DNA from: Planctomycetota bacterium | GTDB lineage: Bacteria; Planctomycetota; Phycisphaerae; Phycisphaerales; UBA1924 | Assembly (NCBI GenBank): GCA_024276195.1 | Contig: JAJRXR010000078.1 | Coordinates: 1-51,172 of the forward strand | Reading direction: 5' to 3' | Length of the DNA stretch: 51,172 nucleotides | Part shown: one piece after another, positions 16,393-28,593 of the stretch | Layout of the letters: every line of letters begins with the position of its first letter | How positions within the stretch are numbered: the stretch's first letter is position 1 | Notes under the pieces: model-generated | Told to the model about the DNA's origin: nothing | What the model saw: only the letters and a program-made list of their open reading frames with translations | Databases searched by the model: none | Position numbers and translations under genes: made by a program

Positions 16393-17226
16393 TTACCCCT
16401 CGGGCGCCACCATCTCAACCGCCGTCTCGGGTACCCACGTTTCCTGATCGTTCGCCAGGCGAACATGCGCCCAGCCGTCGCGCCGATCCAGGACGACAAG
16501 CTCGACGCCGGCGCGCATGGGCTCGGTGAACGTGGGGGGGTAGACATCCCGCGAAGGCCCGTTGTACGCGACCGTCGCATCTTCGATGAGGACCGCCTCG
16601 CGGCTCGCCTTGTCGAGCATGCGCTCGCTGGCGAGCGCCCCGCCCCCGACGCCAGCAGCCACCAGCAGCACCGCGATGCTGATCCCGCCTCGCTCCCACC
16701 GGCGCAGGCGCCGAACGATGGCGAGCGACCACGCGCCGCCCCAGGCGAGCAGGGCGCCGACAAGCAGCGCCGGGCGCGGGATGTACCCCCGCCACCAGAG
16801 CACGGCGTCGCGGACCCGCGAGCCCGGGCTCGGCGGCGCGCCAGACCGCACCTGCGAGCGTGCATACTCGAGCGTTTCGCGCGCGTGCGCATCGGTCGGG
16901 TCCAGGCGCACAGCGCGGCGCAGGTGCAGCACGCCCCGCCCGGTATCGCCCAGCATCAGCGATGCGCTGCCCAGTGTCCGCTCCAGCGCAGCGCTGCGGG
17001 CCGTGCCCGTGCTCTCGAGGCGGAGGTAGATCTCGACCGCTTCCCGCAACTTCGCATCGGCCCGTTCTGGGTCGGAGGCGCGAAGCGCTGTCGCCGCCCG
17101 GACCAGCTCCCCGGCGCGCTGGGCGAGTTCTCTGGGCGATTCGCTCTGCGCCAGCGATGGTGGCGCAATGAGCAGCACGATCAACGGGGCGAGGAGGGTC
17201 ATGCTTCGGATCAGGCTCAGGATCAT
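16393..17226 (-). CDS. batE: BatE-like TPR and SH3-domain membrane protein
   Basis: 277 residues, last gene of the Bat operon; its ATG overlaps the batD stop by four bases. A signal peptide (LLAPLIVLLIAPPSLAQ) is followed by two or three TPR units (about 30-130). Two transmembrane helices follow (about 150-170 and 185-203). The C-terminal bacterial SH3-like domain contains YNGPSRDV and DGWAHVRLAND. This TPR-TM-TM-SH3 layout is that of BatE proteins in Bacteroidetes and spirochaetes. In those groups the Bat cluster is linked to envelope stress and aerotolerance; the mechanism is not settled. Confidence 0.8.
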   Translation of the reverse strand: MILSLIRSMTLLAPLIVLLIAPPSLAQSESPRELAQRAGELVRAATALRASDPERADAKLREAVEIYLRLESTGTARSAALERTLGSASLMLGDTGRGVLHLRRAVRLDPTDAHARETLEYARSQVRSGAPPSPGSRVRDAVLWWRGYIPRPALLVGALLAWGGAWSLAIVRRLRRWERGGISIAVLLVAAGVGGGALASERMLDKASREAVLIEDATVAYNGPSRDVYPPTFTEPMRAGVELVVLDRRDGWAHVRLANDQETWVPETAVEMVAPEG

Positions 17227-18995
17227 CGGGCGCCTCCCTGTCTGGCACTGTGCTCGATGCGGCGCATCGCGCCGAAGAGCTCACCCCGATCCGCCTCGTG
17301 GGCGCCAGCGCCCGAACCGAACCGCCCGGCCTCGGCGCTGGCGAGTGTCTGGGCGAGCAGGCGAGCATCGCCGGACCCCTCGGGCGCGAGCTCGAGGCAG
17401 TCCTGGCCTGTGATGCTGGCAACGGGGCGGTTGAGCAGGTCGCCGGTGAACGTGCGCACGCTCTCCCCGGCGCCGCGTTTGGTGTAGACACGCCGGGCGT
17501 GCGCCAACGCCCTGCGCCGACGCGCCGCAGCGGGATCGCGCTTCCTGCGCACAAACCCCGCAACAACGACGCCCGCGTACAGCGCCGGCGGGGCGCCGAG
17601 CGCGCCGATCGTCAGCGGCATAGAGACCACCTCACGCAGATCGAACCCGTCCACCCGCAAGAGGCGATCCGGGTCCGTCTCGAGCGCCCAGATCCCGTCC
17701 GTCGCCCGCTCGAGCGGGCTCCCGAGCGAGGGGGCGCGCCGCCCGGGCCCGGTGATCGCATCGGCCAGCGTCACCTCACGCACCGCGCGAACCTTGAGCG
17801 GGATCGCCTCGCTCAGCGCATCTCGATATTCGCCGCCCCGCGCGTCGAAGTATGGCAGACGGATCGGCGGGATCTCGGTGACGCTGTCTGAGCGCGCGCG
17901 GACGGTGGTTGTGAAGCGCCGGTACCCGCGCGATGTTATCGGCTGGCGGCGCCACCCGTCGGGCGAGGCCTTGAACGACTCGCTGAACCCCGCGTCGAGC
18001 GAGAGGTCCGGCGCGTCGAGACGTGTGAGCGGCTCTGGCCCGGAGATCGTCACGCTCAGCTCGATCGGGTCGCCGACGGCGATGCTCGTGGGCGAGGCGT
18101 GGGCATCGATCGTGTACACGCCGACGAGTCCCGAGAAGTCCGCCGGGCGCCCGGAGGTGGGCAGCGGGAGCACATCGAGCACCACGGTGTTGGAGATGCT
18201 CTGGCGTCGTTCGACCCGCATCCCGTTTCGCCTGCTGAACACAACGTTGAGCGGCCCGACCGTCTGGCGCCCGACTTCCTGCGGGATGAGCGTAAAGTCA
18301 AAGGTCAGGACCGCGTAGTCCACGTTGCCGCGCCGGGCTCTGGTCTGGACCGCGCTGACGCGCTGGGCGAACAGCTCAAAGTCGATCGTGCGGGCGTTGG
18401 TCTGGTTGGTCTGGGGCAGGTAGACGTCGAACCCGGGCGGGACGGGCGAGGCCCGAAACGAGAACTCGTTGACCCCCGCTGCGATGAACCACGTGACACG
18501 CGCGCGCACGGGCTGCCCGAGATACACCCGGCTCTCGTCGATCGCCAGCTCCAGCGAGAACTCGGTATCGGTCGGCGGCTCGACCGCCTCCACCTCGATC
18601 GGCTCGGTCCTGTACGTCTTCCCATTCAACTCGACAACGAACGGCGGGACCACGATGCGCCCCGGGCGCGTCGGCGTCAGGGCATACTGGAACGTGAAGC
18701 CCTTGGTGCTGTTGCTGGTGCGCTTTCCGCCGATGGTGACGGTAAAGCTGCGGCTGATGTTGCTCCCGCCCAGGAACCGGATCGCCGCCCCGTCAACGCT
18801 GGGCGTGGCGGGCTGGCGCGGGCTGCTGGCGCCCTCGACGAGCACCTCGACAAGCAGCTCGTCGCCCATATAGATCCGGCTCTGACGTGTTGAAGCGGTC
18901 ACCCGGATATCGTCTTGTGCGCGCGCCAGCGTGGGGATTGCTGCAGTGAGCAGCAGCGCGAACAGCATTACGATGGTGTGTATTGATCGGTTCAC
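17223..18995 (-). CDS. batD: BatD family membrane protein
   Basis: 590 residues; GTG at 18995 overlaps the batC stop (GTGA). The signal peptide is LFALLLTAAIPTLARA. The BatD signature begins IRVTASTRQSRIYMGDELLVEV, with tandem Ig-like domains to about residue 400 (RPGRIVVPPFVVELNGK, DPIELSVTISGPEPL). One transmembrane helix is at about 485-510, followed by a cytoplasmic helical tail of about 80 residues. BatD is thought to be the periplasmic scaffold that works with the VWA proteins BatA and BatB. Length and domain order are normal. Confidence 0.88.
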   Translation of the reverse strand: MNRSIHTIVMLFALLLTAAIPTLARAQDDIRVTASTRQSRIYMGDELLVEVLVEGASSPRQPATPSVDGAAIRFLGGSNISRSFTVTIGGKRTSNSTKGFTFQYALTPTRPGRIVVPPFVVELNGKTYRTEPIEVEAVEPPTDTEFSLELAIDESRVYLGQPVRARVTWFIAAGVNEFSFRASPVPPGFDVYLPQTNQTNARTIDFELFAQRVSAVQTRARRGNVDYAVLTFDFTLIPQEVGRQTVGPLNVVFSRRNGMRVERRQSISNTVVLDVLPLPTSGRPADFSGLVGVYTIDAHASPTSIAVGDPIELSVTISGPEPLTRLDAPDLSLDAGFSESFKASPDGWRRQPITSRGYRRFTTTVRARSDSVTEIPPIRLPYFDARGGEYRDALSEAIPLKVRAVREVTLADAITGPGRRAPSLGSPLERATDGIWALETDPDRLLRVDGFDLREVVSMPLTIGALGAPPALYAGVVVAGFVRRKRDPAAARRRRALAHARRVYTKRGAGESVRTFTGDLLNRPVASITGQDCLELAPEGSGDARLLAQTLASAEAGRFGSGAGAHEADRGELFGAMRRIEHSARQGGAR

Positions 18996-20068
18996 CAGTC
19001 TCGCTCCACGGGGACGTATCGCGGCAGGTACGCCCGCCTGCGCCGGTCCCGGATCTCACGTTGGATCGATTCCTTCTCCAGCAGATCTCTGACCATCCGT
19101 TCGAGCGGGCTCTGGGGCTCTTCGCTCGCCTGGGGCTCGCCCTCGGAATCCGAATCTGCGGAATCCCCCTGCTCGCCCTGCTGGTCTTCTTCGCCCGGCT
19201 CGCCTTCTTGCGATTCTTGTGCGCCCTGGCGCAGTCGCTCGGCGCTCTCGCGCAGGCTGTCGGCTGCGGACTTCTGCGGCTCGCTGGCGCTCTTCTGGTC
19301 GCCCTGCTGGAGTGACTCGTTCGCCTGCTCTTGCTGCTGGCGGGCTTGTTCGAGTTTGTCGATCGCGTCCTGCATCGCCTTGGCCTGCTCGGTGTCGCCG
19401 CTCTGCTGGGCCTGGTCTCGGAGGGCTTCGAGCTGCTGCTGAACCTGCTCGCTCAGCTCGGACTGGTCCTGCTGAGCCTGCTCGGCGGATTGCTGGGACG
19501 GCTGGCTCTGGTCGGGGCTGTTCTGCTCGCTCTCCTGCTCCTGCTTGTCGGCGAGCTGTTCGAGCTGATCGGCGGCGTCGTTCATTTGCTGACGCTGCTG
19601 CTCTTGCTCTTGCTTGGCCTGCTCCATCGCGTCCTGAATGCCCTTGATCTGGCGGCGGACCCGCTCGACGTTCTTGGCCGCCTCGGTATCGCCGGGGTTG
19701 ATATCGAGGCACGACCTAAACGCCCGCTCGCTCTGGCGCAGCGACTCAATGAATTGCTCGGGCGTGACCTGATCCCCGCCCTGCGCAAGCAGCGATCCTG
19801 CGGCTTCGGGGTGCAACGCAAGCCCAAGGTTGAATCTCGCGGCCGAACGCAGGGCGGGGTCGGTTGCGATCAGGTCCGCACGCCGGTACAGCTCGAGCGA
19901 TTCGGGCGTCAGCCCGGCGTCAAGAAGCTCGTCAGCCAGCGCCAGGCTCTGGCGGGGCGAGAGCGACTCGATCTCCTCCGGGCTGGGCGCCTCGATGGCG
20001 GGCGCGTCCGCACGGGCAGGGGCGCCAAGCAGCGCAAGGGCGAGCAAGAGCAGCGCAAGAGCGTTCAT
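18992..20068 (-). CDS. batC: BatC-like TPR protein with long Gln/Glu-rich tail
   Basis: 358 residues. A signal peptide (LLLLALALLGAPARA) is followed by a TPR region at about 35-135 (SLALADELLDAGLTPESLEL, FNLGLALHPEAA). Residues 140-325 are extremely rich in Gln, Glu, Ser and Asp and predicted to be a flexible coiled coil, ending in a basic tail (DRRRRAYLPRY). BatC proteins are short TPR proteins; here the low-complexity segment makes it longer than usual. It overlaps batB upstream and batD downstream by four bases each. Probably periplasmic. Confidence 0.75.
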   Translation of the reverse strand: MNALALLLLALALLGAPARADAPAIEAPSPEEIESLSPRQSLALADELLDAGLTPESLELYRRADLIATDPALRSAARFNLGLALHPEAAGSLLAQGGDQVTPEQFIESLRQSERAFRSCLDINPGDTEAAKNVERVRRQIKGIQDAMEQAKQEQEQQRQQMNDAADQLEQLADKQEQESEQNSPDQSQPSQQSAEQAQQDQSELSEQVQQQLEALRDQAQQSGDTEQAKAMQDAIDKLEQARQQQEQANESLQQGDQKSASEPQKSAADSLRESAERLRQGAQESQEGEPGEEDQQGEQGDSADSDSEGEPQASEEPQSPLERMVRDLLEKESIQREIRDRRRRAYLPRYVPVERDW

Positions 20069-21132
20069 CGCGTCCGCCTCCTCTGCCCGATGAGCGATTC
20101 GATGAGCAGCAGCGCGATCGCCGGGATGAGTGTCCAGACAAACCGGTCGGTGTAGCGTGTGATCTCGGCGCTGCCTTGGTCTGTCTGCTCGGCGCTGGCG
20201 ATTAGGTCGCGGTAGACCTCGTCGAGGGCGATCGTGCCGTCGCCGACGTTGAGAAAGACGCCCGCGTCGGAGGCTGCGGCGATCTCGCCCAGTGCCTTCG
20301 CGTTGAGGCTGGTGCGCACGACCTGTCCGCCCGAGGTCTGGTACTGCCCGGGGTCATCGTCGCGCGCCGGGACCGGGGCGTCGGCGCCTCCGATGCCGAT
20401 GGCGATGATACGCACGCCCAGCTCGCCCGCGGCCCGGGCGGCCTCGACCGGGAATGAGTCCTGGTCCTCGCCATCGGTGATGAGGATGATGTCGCGGAAG
20501 GGCGCTCGCTCGTCGGGGGCGCTCTCGTCCGGGTCGAGCGCAAAGACCTGGGTGATGGTCTTGCGGATGGCGTCTCCGATGAGCGTGCCGCCGCGCGGCG
20601 CGACATCGGGCGAGAGCTCGTCGATGGCCATCGCGAGAAAGTCGCGGTCCATCGTCAGCGGGCTGCGGACGACCGGCGCCCCGGCGAACGCGACGATCCC
20701 GGCACGATCGCCCTCGAGCGCGTCAACCAGATCCTTCATCCAGACCTTGGCCCGCTCGAGTCGGTTCGGCGCCAGATCCTCCGCGAGCATGGACCGTGAG
20801 ACGTCCACGACGAAGACGATGTCGCGCCCGCGCCGCTCGACCTCGCGCCGCTGGATGCCCCACTGGGGCTGGGCGAGCGTCAGGGCCAGGGCGCCGACGC
20901 CCAGCGAGAGCAGGACTGCTTTGGTCCAGCGCCTGGGCCAGCTCACGCTGGCCGCGAGCGTCGCGAGCATGACCGGGTTGGCCAGGCGCGTCAGCAGTCG
21001 GCGCGTGCGGTAGAACGAGAGCGACAGCACCAGCATGATCGCGGGGGCGACCCAGAGCGCGTGCAGCCACACCGGGGCGCCGAGGTTGAACGAGTCGATC
21101 ATCATGGGCGGCGCAGCGCTGGCGAGCGTCAT
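20065..21132 (-). CDS. batB: BatB VWA-domain membrane protein
   Basis: 355 residues. Hydrophobic helices are at about 22-40 and 52-85, and a final one lies near 325-345. The von Willebrand A domain has an intact MIDAS motif DVSRS (Asp110, Ser112, Ser114), the Thr-bearing loop GGTLIGDAI and the Asp motif ITDGEDQDS. The VWA domain is therefore extracytoplasmic and metal-binding, held between membrane helices, as in BatA/BatB. Its start overlaps the batA stop (ATGA). Confidence 0.9.
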   Translation of the reverse strand: MTLASAAPPMMIDSFNLGAPVWLHALWVAPAIMLVLSLSFYRTRRLLTRLANPVMLATLAASVSWPRRWTKAVLLSLGVGALALTLAQPQWGIQRREVERRGRDIVFVVDVSRSMLAEDLAPNRLERAKVWMKDLVDALEGDRAGIVAFAGAPVVRSPLTMDRDFLAMAIDELSPDVAPRGGTLIGDAIRKTITQVFALDPDESAPDERAPFRDIILITDGEDQDSFPVEAARAAGELGVRIIAIGIGGADAPVPARDDDPGQYQTSGGQVVRTSLNAKALGEIAAASDAGVFLNVGDGTIALDEVYRDLIASAEQTDQGSAEITRYTDRFVWTLIPAIALLLIESLIGQRRRTR

Positions 21133-22184
21133 GGCAGCCTCCGGAGCCAGGTGGCGCTGAGCAACACTTCAAGGCAGAGCAGCGAGAGGGCGCCCAAGGC
21201 CCACGGCGTGAACCGCTCGCGGTAATCCGTCAGCTCGTCGAGCTGGATCGTGGTCCGCTCGAGTGAGTCGATCTCGCGGTAAATCTCGCGGAGCTGATCG
21301 CCCGAACTGACTACCCAGAGGCGCCCACCGGTAGTCTCTGCGATTTGCGTCAGGAGGCCCTCGTCGATATCTGGGAGTGGGCTGAAAATGCGCCGAGAGC
21401 CTCGTATCCCGATGGCGTAGATGCGAATCCCGAAGTCGCGGGCCATGGCCGCAGCCTCCAGTGGATCTTGGGTGCTATTTGTGTCGGCGCCGTCGGTCAG
21501 AAGAATGATTGCCTTGCTTTTGAGCGTAAAAGAGTCATTGCCATCAACGCGCTGTACTCTGGCAAGCTCGTCCTCAGTTCGTTTGAGGCGGGCGGCAGCC
21601 AGTGCCAACGCATCGCCTATTGCCGTGCCTCGCTCCATCTCGATTCTTGGCGATTTGATCTCGCCCAGTTTATCGAGAAGTGTGTCGTGGTTCCGAGCCA
21701 TGGGGGCGACAGTGTCGGCGAAAGTGCCGAACGTGATGAGCCCAACCAGATCACCTTCGCGTCCGGTGAGGTCTAGACCGTTGCCTCTCACAAACTCATC
21801 AAGTACAAGCTTGGCGCCCTCAAGCCGATCCATGCGCTGGCCATCGAGAATGATCTGCGAATCTTCCATCGAGCCCGAGCGATCGAGCACGAGCTGCAGC
21901 GCGACGCCCTCCGTTGTGCGTTTGGTCCGGTCATCGCTCGACTGCGGGCGAGCCAGCGCGGTGAAAAGCAACGCCAGCGCCAGCAGGCGGAGCGCCGCGG
22001 GCAGCCAGGCCAGGCGCGCCCGGAGCGAGGGCGGAACCCGTCGCGCCATGGCGGTCGCCGAATAGAGCACGCTCGCCCTGCGCGATCGGCGCGCCCAGAC
22101 CAGCGCCAGCACGGGCAGCAGCGCCAGCGCCGCAAAGGCCCAGGGCCAGGCGAAGCGGTCGATCCCGGTCAGCGCCTCGATCAT
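21129..22184 (-). CDS. batA: BatA VWA-domain membrane protein
   Basis: 351 residues from ATG 22184, set by its 4-base overlap with the upstream stop. Membrane helices are at about 12-30 and 58-78, with another near the C-terminus (ALGALSLLCLEVLLSATWL). The VWA domain has MIDAS DRSGS (Asp101), GTAIGDALA and LLTDGADTNS. DNA for residues about 128-288 is visibly more A/T-rich with different codons than the flanks, suggesting recombination within the VWA domain. Order and topology match BatA of the aerotolerance cluster. Confidence 0.9.
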   Translation of the reverse strand: MIEALTGIDRFAWPWAFAALALLPVLALVWARRSRRASVLYSATAMARRVPPSLRARLAWLPAALRLLALALLFTALARPQSSDDRTKRTTEGVALQLVLDRSGSMEDSQIILDGQRMDRLEGAKLVLDEFVRGNGLDLTGREGDLVGLITFGTFADTVAPMARNHDTLLDKLGEIKSPRIEMERGTAIGDALALAAARLKRTEDELARVQRVDGNDSFTLKSKAIILLTDGADTNSTQDPLEAAAMARDFGIRIYAIGIRGSRRIFSPLPDIDEGLLTQIAETTGGRLWVVSSGDQLREIYREIDSLERTTIQLDELTDYRERFTPWALGALSLLCLEVLLSATWLRRLP

Positions 22185-23080
22185 GCGCGCGCCTCCCGCT
22201 GGTCCAGCAGTGTTCGGCAGTGCTCGATCGCGTCGGTGATCAGACGCCGGGCGTTGTTGCTGGCGCCCGGGTGCGGCTCGAAGCGGGCGTCGTCGAGGCG
22301 GTCGATCAGTGCCCTGGTCGCCTCGGGCGGGTGATCGCTTGAAAGAGTCCGCAGGGCGATAGCCGCCTCGGCGCACGCGCTCGATACCTCGCTCGGCTCG
22401 CTCGCAACACGCTCGAGGCGGGCCAGGATGGCCTGCACCGGGTCGCGTTTGTTCCGCCGGATCAGAAGCCAGACGACGAGTCCGATCGCCAGAACACCAA
22501 CCCAACCGAAGCGCGTCGCGATCCAGATCAGCGTGCCATTCACCCCCGCCTCGTCCGGCTCGCTCTCCGGCGGCAGCTCGCGCCGCCCGCTCAGCTCCAG
22601 CGTGTCGTCCTCCTTGAGCACGGACTGAACCGAGATCGTCATCGGGTCGCTCAGCATGACGCCCGATTCCTCGCCTCGCGTCCACGCCGCCCGAGCGCTG
22701 GGGATGGTGTACTCGCCTTCGAGGAATGGCTCAAGCACGAGCGTGCGCTCATGGAGGACGCGCCCATCGGGCAGCGATTGAGCAACCAGCAGGCGATCGG
22801 AGATGACGGTCCACCCCTCGCTCTCGGCGTCCAGCCCCAGCTCTGTCAGCGCTGCGCCCGTGTCGAGGCACGCCTGAATCCGGACCTCGACGCGATCAAC
22901 GGTCCGCATGGAGGCGTCGCTGGATGAGACGCTGAGCTGGACAGGGCCAGACTCGACCTCGCTGACGAGCGCCGGCGCAGCGGCATCGGGCTCCGCATCG
23001 CCGGTGCAGCCCGGCGCAGCGAGATATGCCCCGGCGAGCAGCAATGAAAGGATGGCGCCCCAGACGCGTCGCATGTTCAC
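22181..23080 (-). CDS. Bat-operon membrane protein, DUF4381/BatD-like
   Basis: 299 residues from GTG 23080, chosen because GTGA overlaps the DUF58 gene stop. A hydrophobic N-terminus ends LAAPGC, a possible but imperfect lipobox. A beta-rich extracytoplasmic domain of about 160 residues follows (VDRVEVRIQACLDTG, EGEYTIPSARAAW). One membrane helix (about 192-212, IWIATRFGWVGVLAIGLVVWLL) leads to a helical cytoplasmic tail. This is the position of the DUF4381-type gene in many MoxR-DUF58-VWA clusters. No enzyme motif. Confidence 0.7.
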   Translation of the reverse strand: MNMRRVWGAILSLLLAGAYLAAPGCTGDAEPDAAAPALVSEVESGPVQLSVSSSDASMRTVDRVEVRIQACLDTGAALTELGLDAESEGWTVISDRLLVAQSLPDGRVLHERTLVLEPFLEGEYTIPSARAAWTRGEESGVMLSDPMTISVQSVLKEDDTLELSGRRELPPESEPDEAGVNGTLIWIATRFGWVGVLAIGLVVWLLIRRNKRDPVQAILARLERVASEPSEVSSACAEAAIALRTLSSDHPPEATRALIDRLDDARFEPHPGASNNARRLITDAIEHCRTLLDQREARA

Positions 23081-23967
23081 CGGCGCCTCTCCCGCGTGTG
23101 AAAGTACCGGACCAAGTCGTTGGTGAACGGGCGGTCGGTCGAGATGTCAACCAGATCAACCCGGTCTCTCCGGAAAAGCGTGCGCAGGCGCCGGTCGTGC
23201 TCGTCGGCGACCCGCCTTCGTCTGGCCCGGCGCGAACGCCCGGAGGTATCGACGAGCGCCCGCTGCCCGGTCTCGGGGTCTTCCAGCTCGATCAGGCCCA
23301 GGGCGGGCAGGTCGCGCTCGCGCGGGTCCGAGACGCGCAGCGCGATCACGTCATGGCGGCGCGCCAGAAGTCGCAGCGGCAGCTCCCACTCCGGGTCCTG
23401 CTCCGACTCATCGAGAAAGTCAGAAATCACGAACACGATCGAGTGCCGATCCAGCACACCCCGCAGCGTGGACAGCGCATCAGCAAACGCCCGCCCGCCG
23501 CCGCGCGGCTCGGCGTCGAGCAGTTCACGCATCAGACGCAGCAGCCCGCGCCGCCCCTTGCGCGGCGGGATGAACAGCTCCACCTGGTCAGAAAATGTCA
23601 TCAGCCCGACGCGGTCGTTGTTCCGCGTCGCCGACATCGCCAGCACGGCGCCCATCTCCGCCATCAGCCGCGCCTTGGACCGGTCGCCCGAGCCGAACAG
23701 CCCCGATGCGCTCAGGTCCACCGCCAGCACCACCGAGAGCTGGCGCTCCTCGGAAAACCGCTTGATGAACGGCTTGCCGGTCCGGGCCGTCACGTTCCAG
23801 TCGATCGTGCGAACATCATCGCCCGGCTCGTACTCACGCACATCGGCGAACTCGATCCCCTGGCCCTTGAACGCGCTGTGATACTCGCCAGCGAACAGAT
23901 CGCTCACGCGCCGACGGGCGCGGATCTCCAGCCTCCGAACCTCACGCATCAGCTCTTCGGTGAGCAT
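23077..23967 (-). CDS. DUF58 domain protein
   Basis: 296 residues. The DUF58 signature is seen as GQGIEFADVREYEPGDDVRT, IDWNVTARTGKPFIKRF and the VWA-like LAVDLSASGLFG with NNDRVGLMTFSD. DUF58 proteins resemble a VWA fold and are encoded next to MoxR ATPases, for which they are presumed partners. It is cytoplasmic, with no signal or helix. The Asp-Leu-Ser-Ala-Ser sequence fits a MIDAS-like motif. It follows moxR by 14 bases and overlaps the next gene by four. Confidence 0.92.
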   Translation of the reverse strand: MLTEELMREVRRLEIRARRRVSDLFAGEYHSAFKGQGIEFADVREYEPGDDVRTIDWNVTARTGKPFIKRFSEERQLSVVLAVDLSASGLFGSGDRSKARLMAEMGAVLAMSATRNNDRVGLMTFSDQVELFIPPRKGRRGLLRLMRELLDAEPRGGGRAFADALSTLRGVLDRHSIVFVISDFLDESEQDPEWELPLRLLARRHDVIALRVSDPRERDLPALGLIELEDPETGQRALVDTSGRSRRARRRRVADEHDRRLRTLFRRDRVDLVDISTDRPFTNDLVRYFHTRERRR

Positions 23968-23981
23968 CGGGGCGCTCTCCC

Positions 23982-24971
<990 letters not shown>

Positions 24972-25106
24972 TCGCATGGTCTCCGTACGACCTGTGCGCG
25001 TCCGCGGTTCGTACCCGCCGAACCGGCTCGACGCTCGACGCGGGGATGCGCGACGGCGCTCTTCCCGTCAGCAATCTCGCCCGCGATCAACAAAGATCGG
25101 GTGTGC

Positions 25107-25412
25107 TCAGGCGCCGTCCTGGTCTTGAGGCTGGCCCAGCGGGATCTCGCCGTTGCGCTCCTCGAACTGGCGGACAGCGTTGCCGATCTGCATCGCCAGA
25201 CGCTTGGCCGCGACCCAGTTCATGATGACCCGCGAGCCGATCGTGATCATCATCATCGGCTCGTTGTTCGGTCCCTGCATGGGCAGGTTCATCCCGAAGT
25301 CCAGCACGACCTCGTCGCCGGTGCTCATCGAGCGGATGGTGTTGGCGTAGGTGGACTGCATCTTGGACTCGTCGAAGCGGACCTGGACCTGCTGCTGGGT
25401 GTTCTCGCTCAT
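25107..25412 (-). CDS. DUF3467 domain protein
   Basis: 101 residues from ATG 25412 with GGAG upstream. The fold (VQVRFDESKMQSTYANTIRS, then MITIGSRVIMNWVAAKRLAM, then VRQFEERNGEI) matches DUF3467, a small cytoplasmic family of unknown function common in planctomycetes and other bacteria. A Met-rich strand (NEPMMMITIG) is notable. It ends 136 bases upstream of moxR on the same strand and could be read through into the Bat operon. Confidence 0.8.
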   Translation of the reverse strand: MSENTQQQVQVRFDESKMQSTYANTIRSMSTGDEVVLDFGMNLPMQGPNNEPMMMITIGSRVIMNWVAAKRLAMQIGNAVRQFEERNGEIPLGQPQDQDGA

Positions 25413-25496
25413 CTCAATCGGCTCCGGGAAATGGTGTGCGGGCAAATCGCCCGTGGGGGAAGGAAGGGTAGGCGGCGATCGCCTCCGCACGAGCAA

Positions 25497-25579
25497 TACC
25501 GGAGGGGGGACTCGAACCCCCAAGCCCTTTCGGGCAGCGGATTTGAATCCGCCGCGTCTGCCAGTTCCGCCACTCCGGC
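25497..25579 (-). tRNA. tRNA-Leu (anticodon CAA)
   Basis: A class II tRNA on the minus strand: acceptor GCCGGAG/CTCCGGT (first pair G-T), a Leu-type D-arm with GGCAGACG, long variable arm TGCCC-GAAA-GGGCT and T-arm with a TTCGAGT loop, discriminator A. The anticodon arm is GCGGA-TTCAAA-TCCGC, which places CAA after T33 but leaves only six loop bases. It lies directly upstream of the ECF sigma gene on the other strand. No CCA encoded. Confidence 0.88.
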
Positions 25580-25642
25580 CGCAGGACCGGGGATTGTTGC
25601 ACCTCAATCGGGATGTGTCGCGGTGTCTGCGGGGCGATCGAG

Positions 25643-25648
25643 TAGAAT
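25643..25648 (+). promoter_or_regulatory. Possible -10 element TAGAAT before the ECF sigma gene
   Basis: TAGAAT lies 21 bases before the ATG at 25669, giving a very short leader. No good -35 is seen. It is one of three such hexamers found upstream of plus-strand genes here. Confidence 0.25.
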
Positions 25649-25668
25649 CGCGTCCGAGCGTCCCCCCC

Positions 25669-26271
25669 ATGAACGATCTCACCCGCACAACCACCGCCCT
25701 GCTCAAGGGGCTCCACGACGTCGAGAACGCCGAGGCGTGGGCGTCGTTCTACGGGCGCTACGTCCCGATCATGATCGGCGTCGCCCGGCGCCTGGGTCTG
25801 AGCGAGGCCGACGCGCAGGACGCGGCCCAGGAAACGCTCGCGACCTTTGTCAAGGAGTACAAGGAGAACAAGTACGACCGCGACCGGGGGCGCCTTCGAT
25901 CGTGGCTGCTGACGATCTTGCGTACGCGCGTCGCCGGGCAGTACCGGGCTCGTGCGGTCCGCAAAGAGCAGCAGGGTGTGACGTTCGTGGGCGGCGTGCC
26001 CGATGAGCGGACCGCGAGCGACGCCTGGGATACCGAGCGAAGGCGGACGATCCTGCTCCAGGCGATCGATGAGCTGCGCAAGGTGAGCAAGACGAGCGAC
26101 CAGTCGGTACAGATTTTCGAGATGCTGGCCCGGGACAACCGGTCCGCCCAGGACGTGGCCGACGAGCTGGGCCTGACCGCGCAGGACGTGTACCGCGCCA
26201 AGAGCCGCGTGACGCAACGGCTGCGCGAGGTGGTTGTGAAGATCGAGGGCGTTTATGACGCGGAGGAGTAG
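25669..26271 (+). CDS. ECF-type RNA polymerase sigma factor
   Basis: 200 residues from ATG 25669. Region 2 includes WASFYGRYVPIMIGVARRLG and ADAQDAAQETLATFVKEY. Region 4 is an ordinary helix-turn-helix (SAQDVADELGLTAQDVYRAK) followed by SRVTQRLREVV. The linker and size fit the planctomycete ECF groups encoded beside Ser/Thr kinases. No anti-sigma factor follows; a kinase begins after its stop, so control by phosphorylation is plausible. Target promoters unknown. Confidence 0.9.
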   Translation: MNDLTRTTTALLKGLHDVENAEAWASFYGRYVPIMIGVARRLGLSEADAQDAAQETLATFVKEYKENKYDRDRGRLRSWLLTILRTRVAGQYRARAVRKEQQGVTFVGGVPDERTASDAWDTERRRTILLQAIDELRKVSKTSDQSVQIFEMLARDNRSAQDVADELGLTAQDVYRAKSRVTQRLREVVVKIEGVYDAEE

Positions 26272-26274
26272 GTG

Positions 26275-28589
<2,315 letters not shown>

Positions 28590-28593
<4 letters not shown>

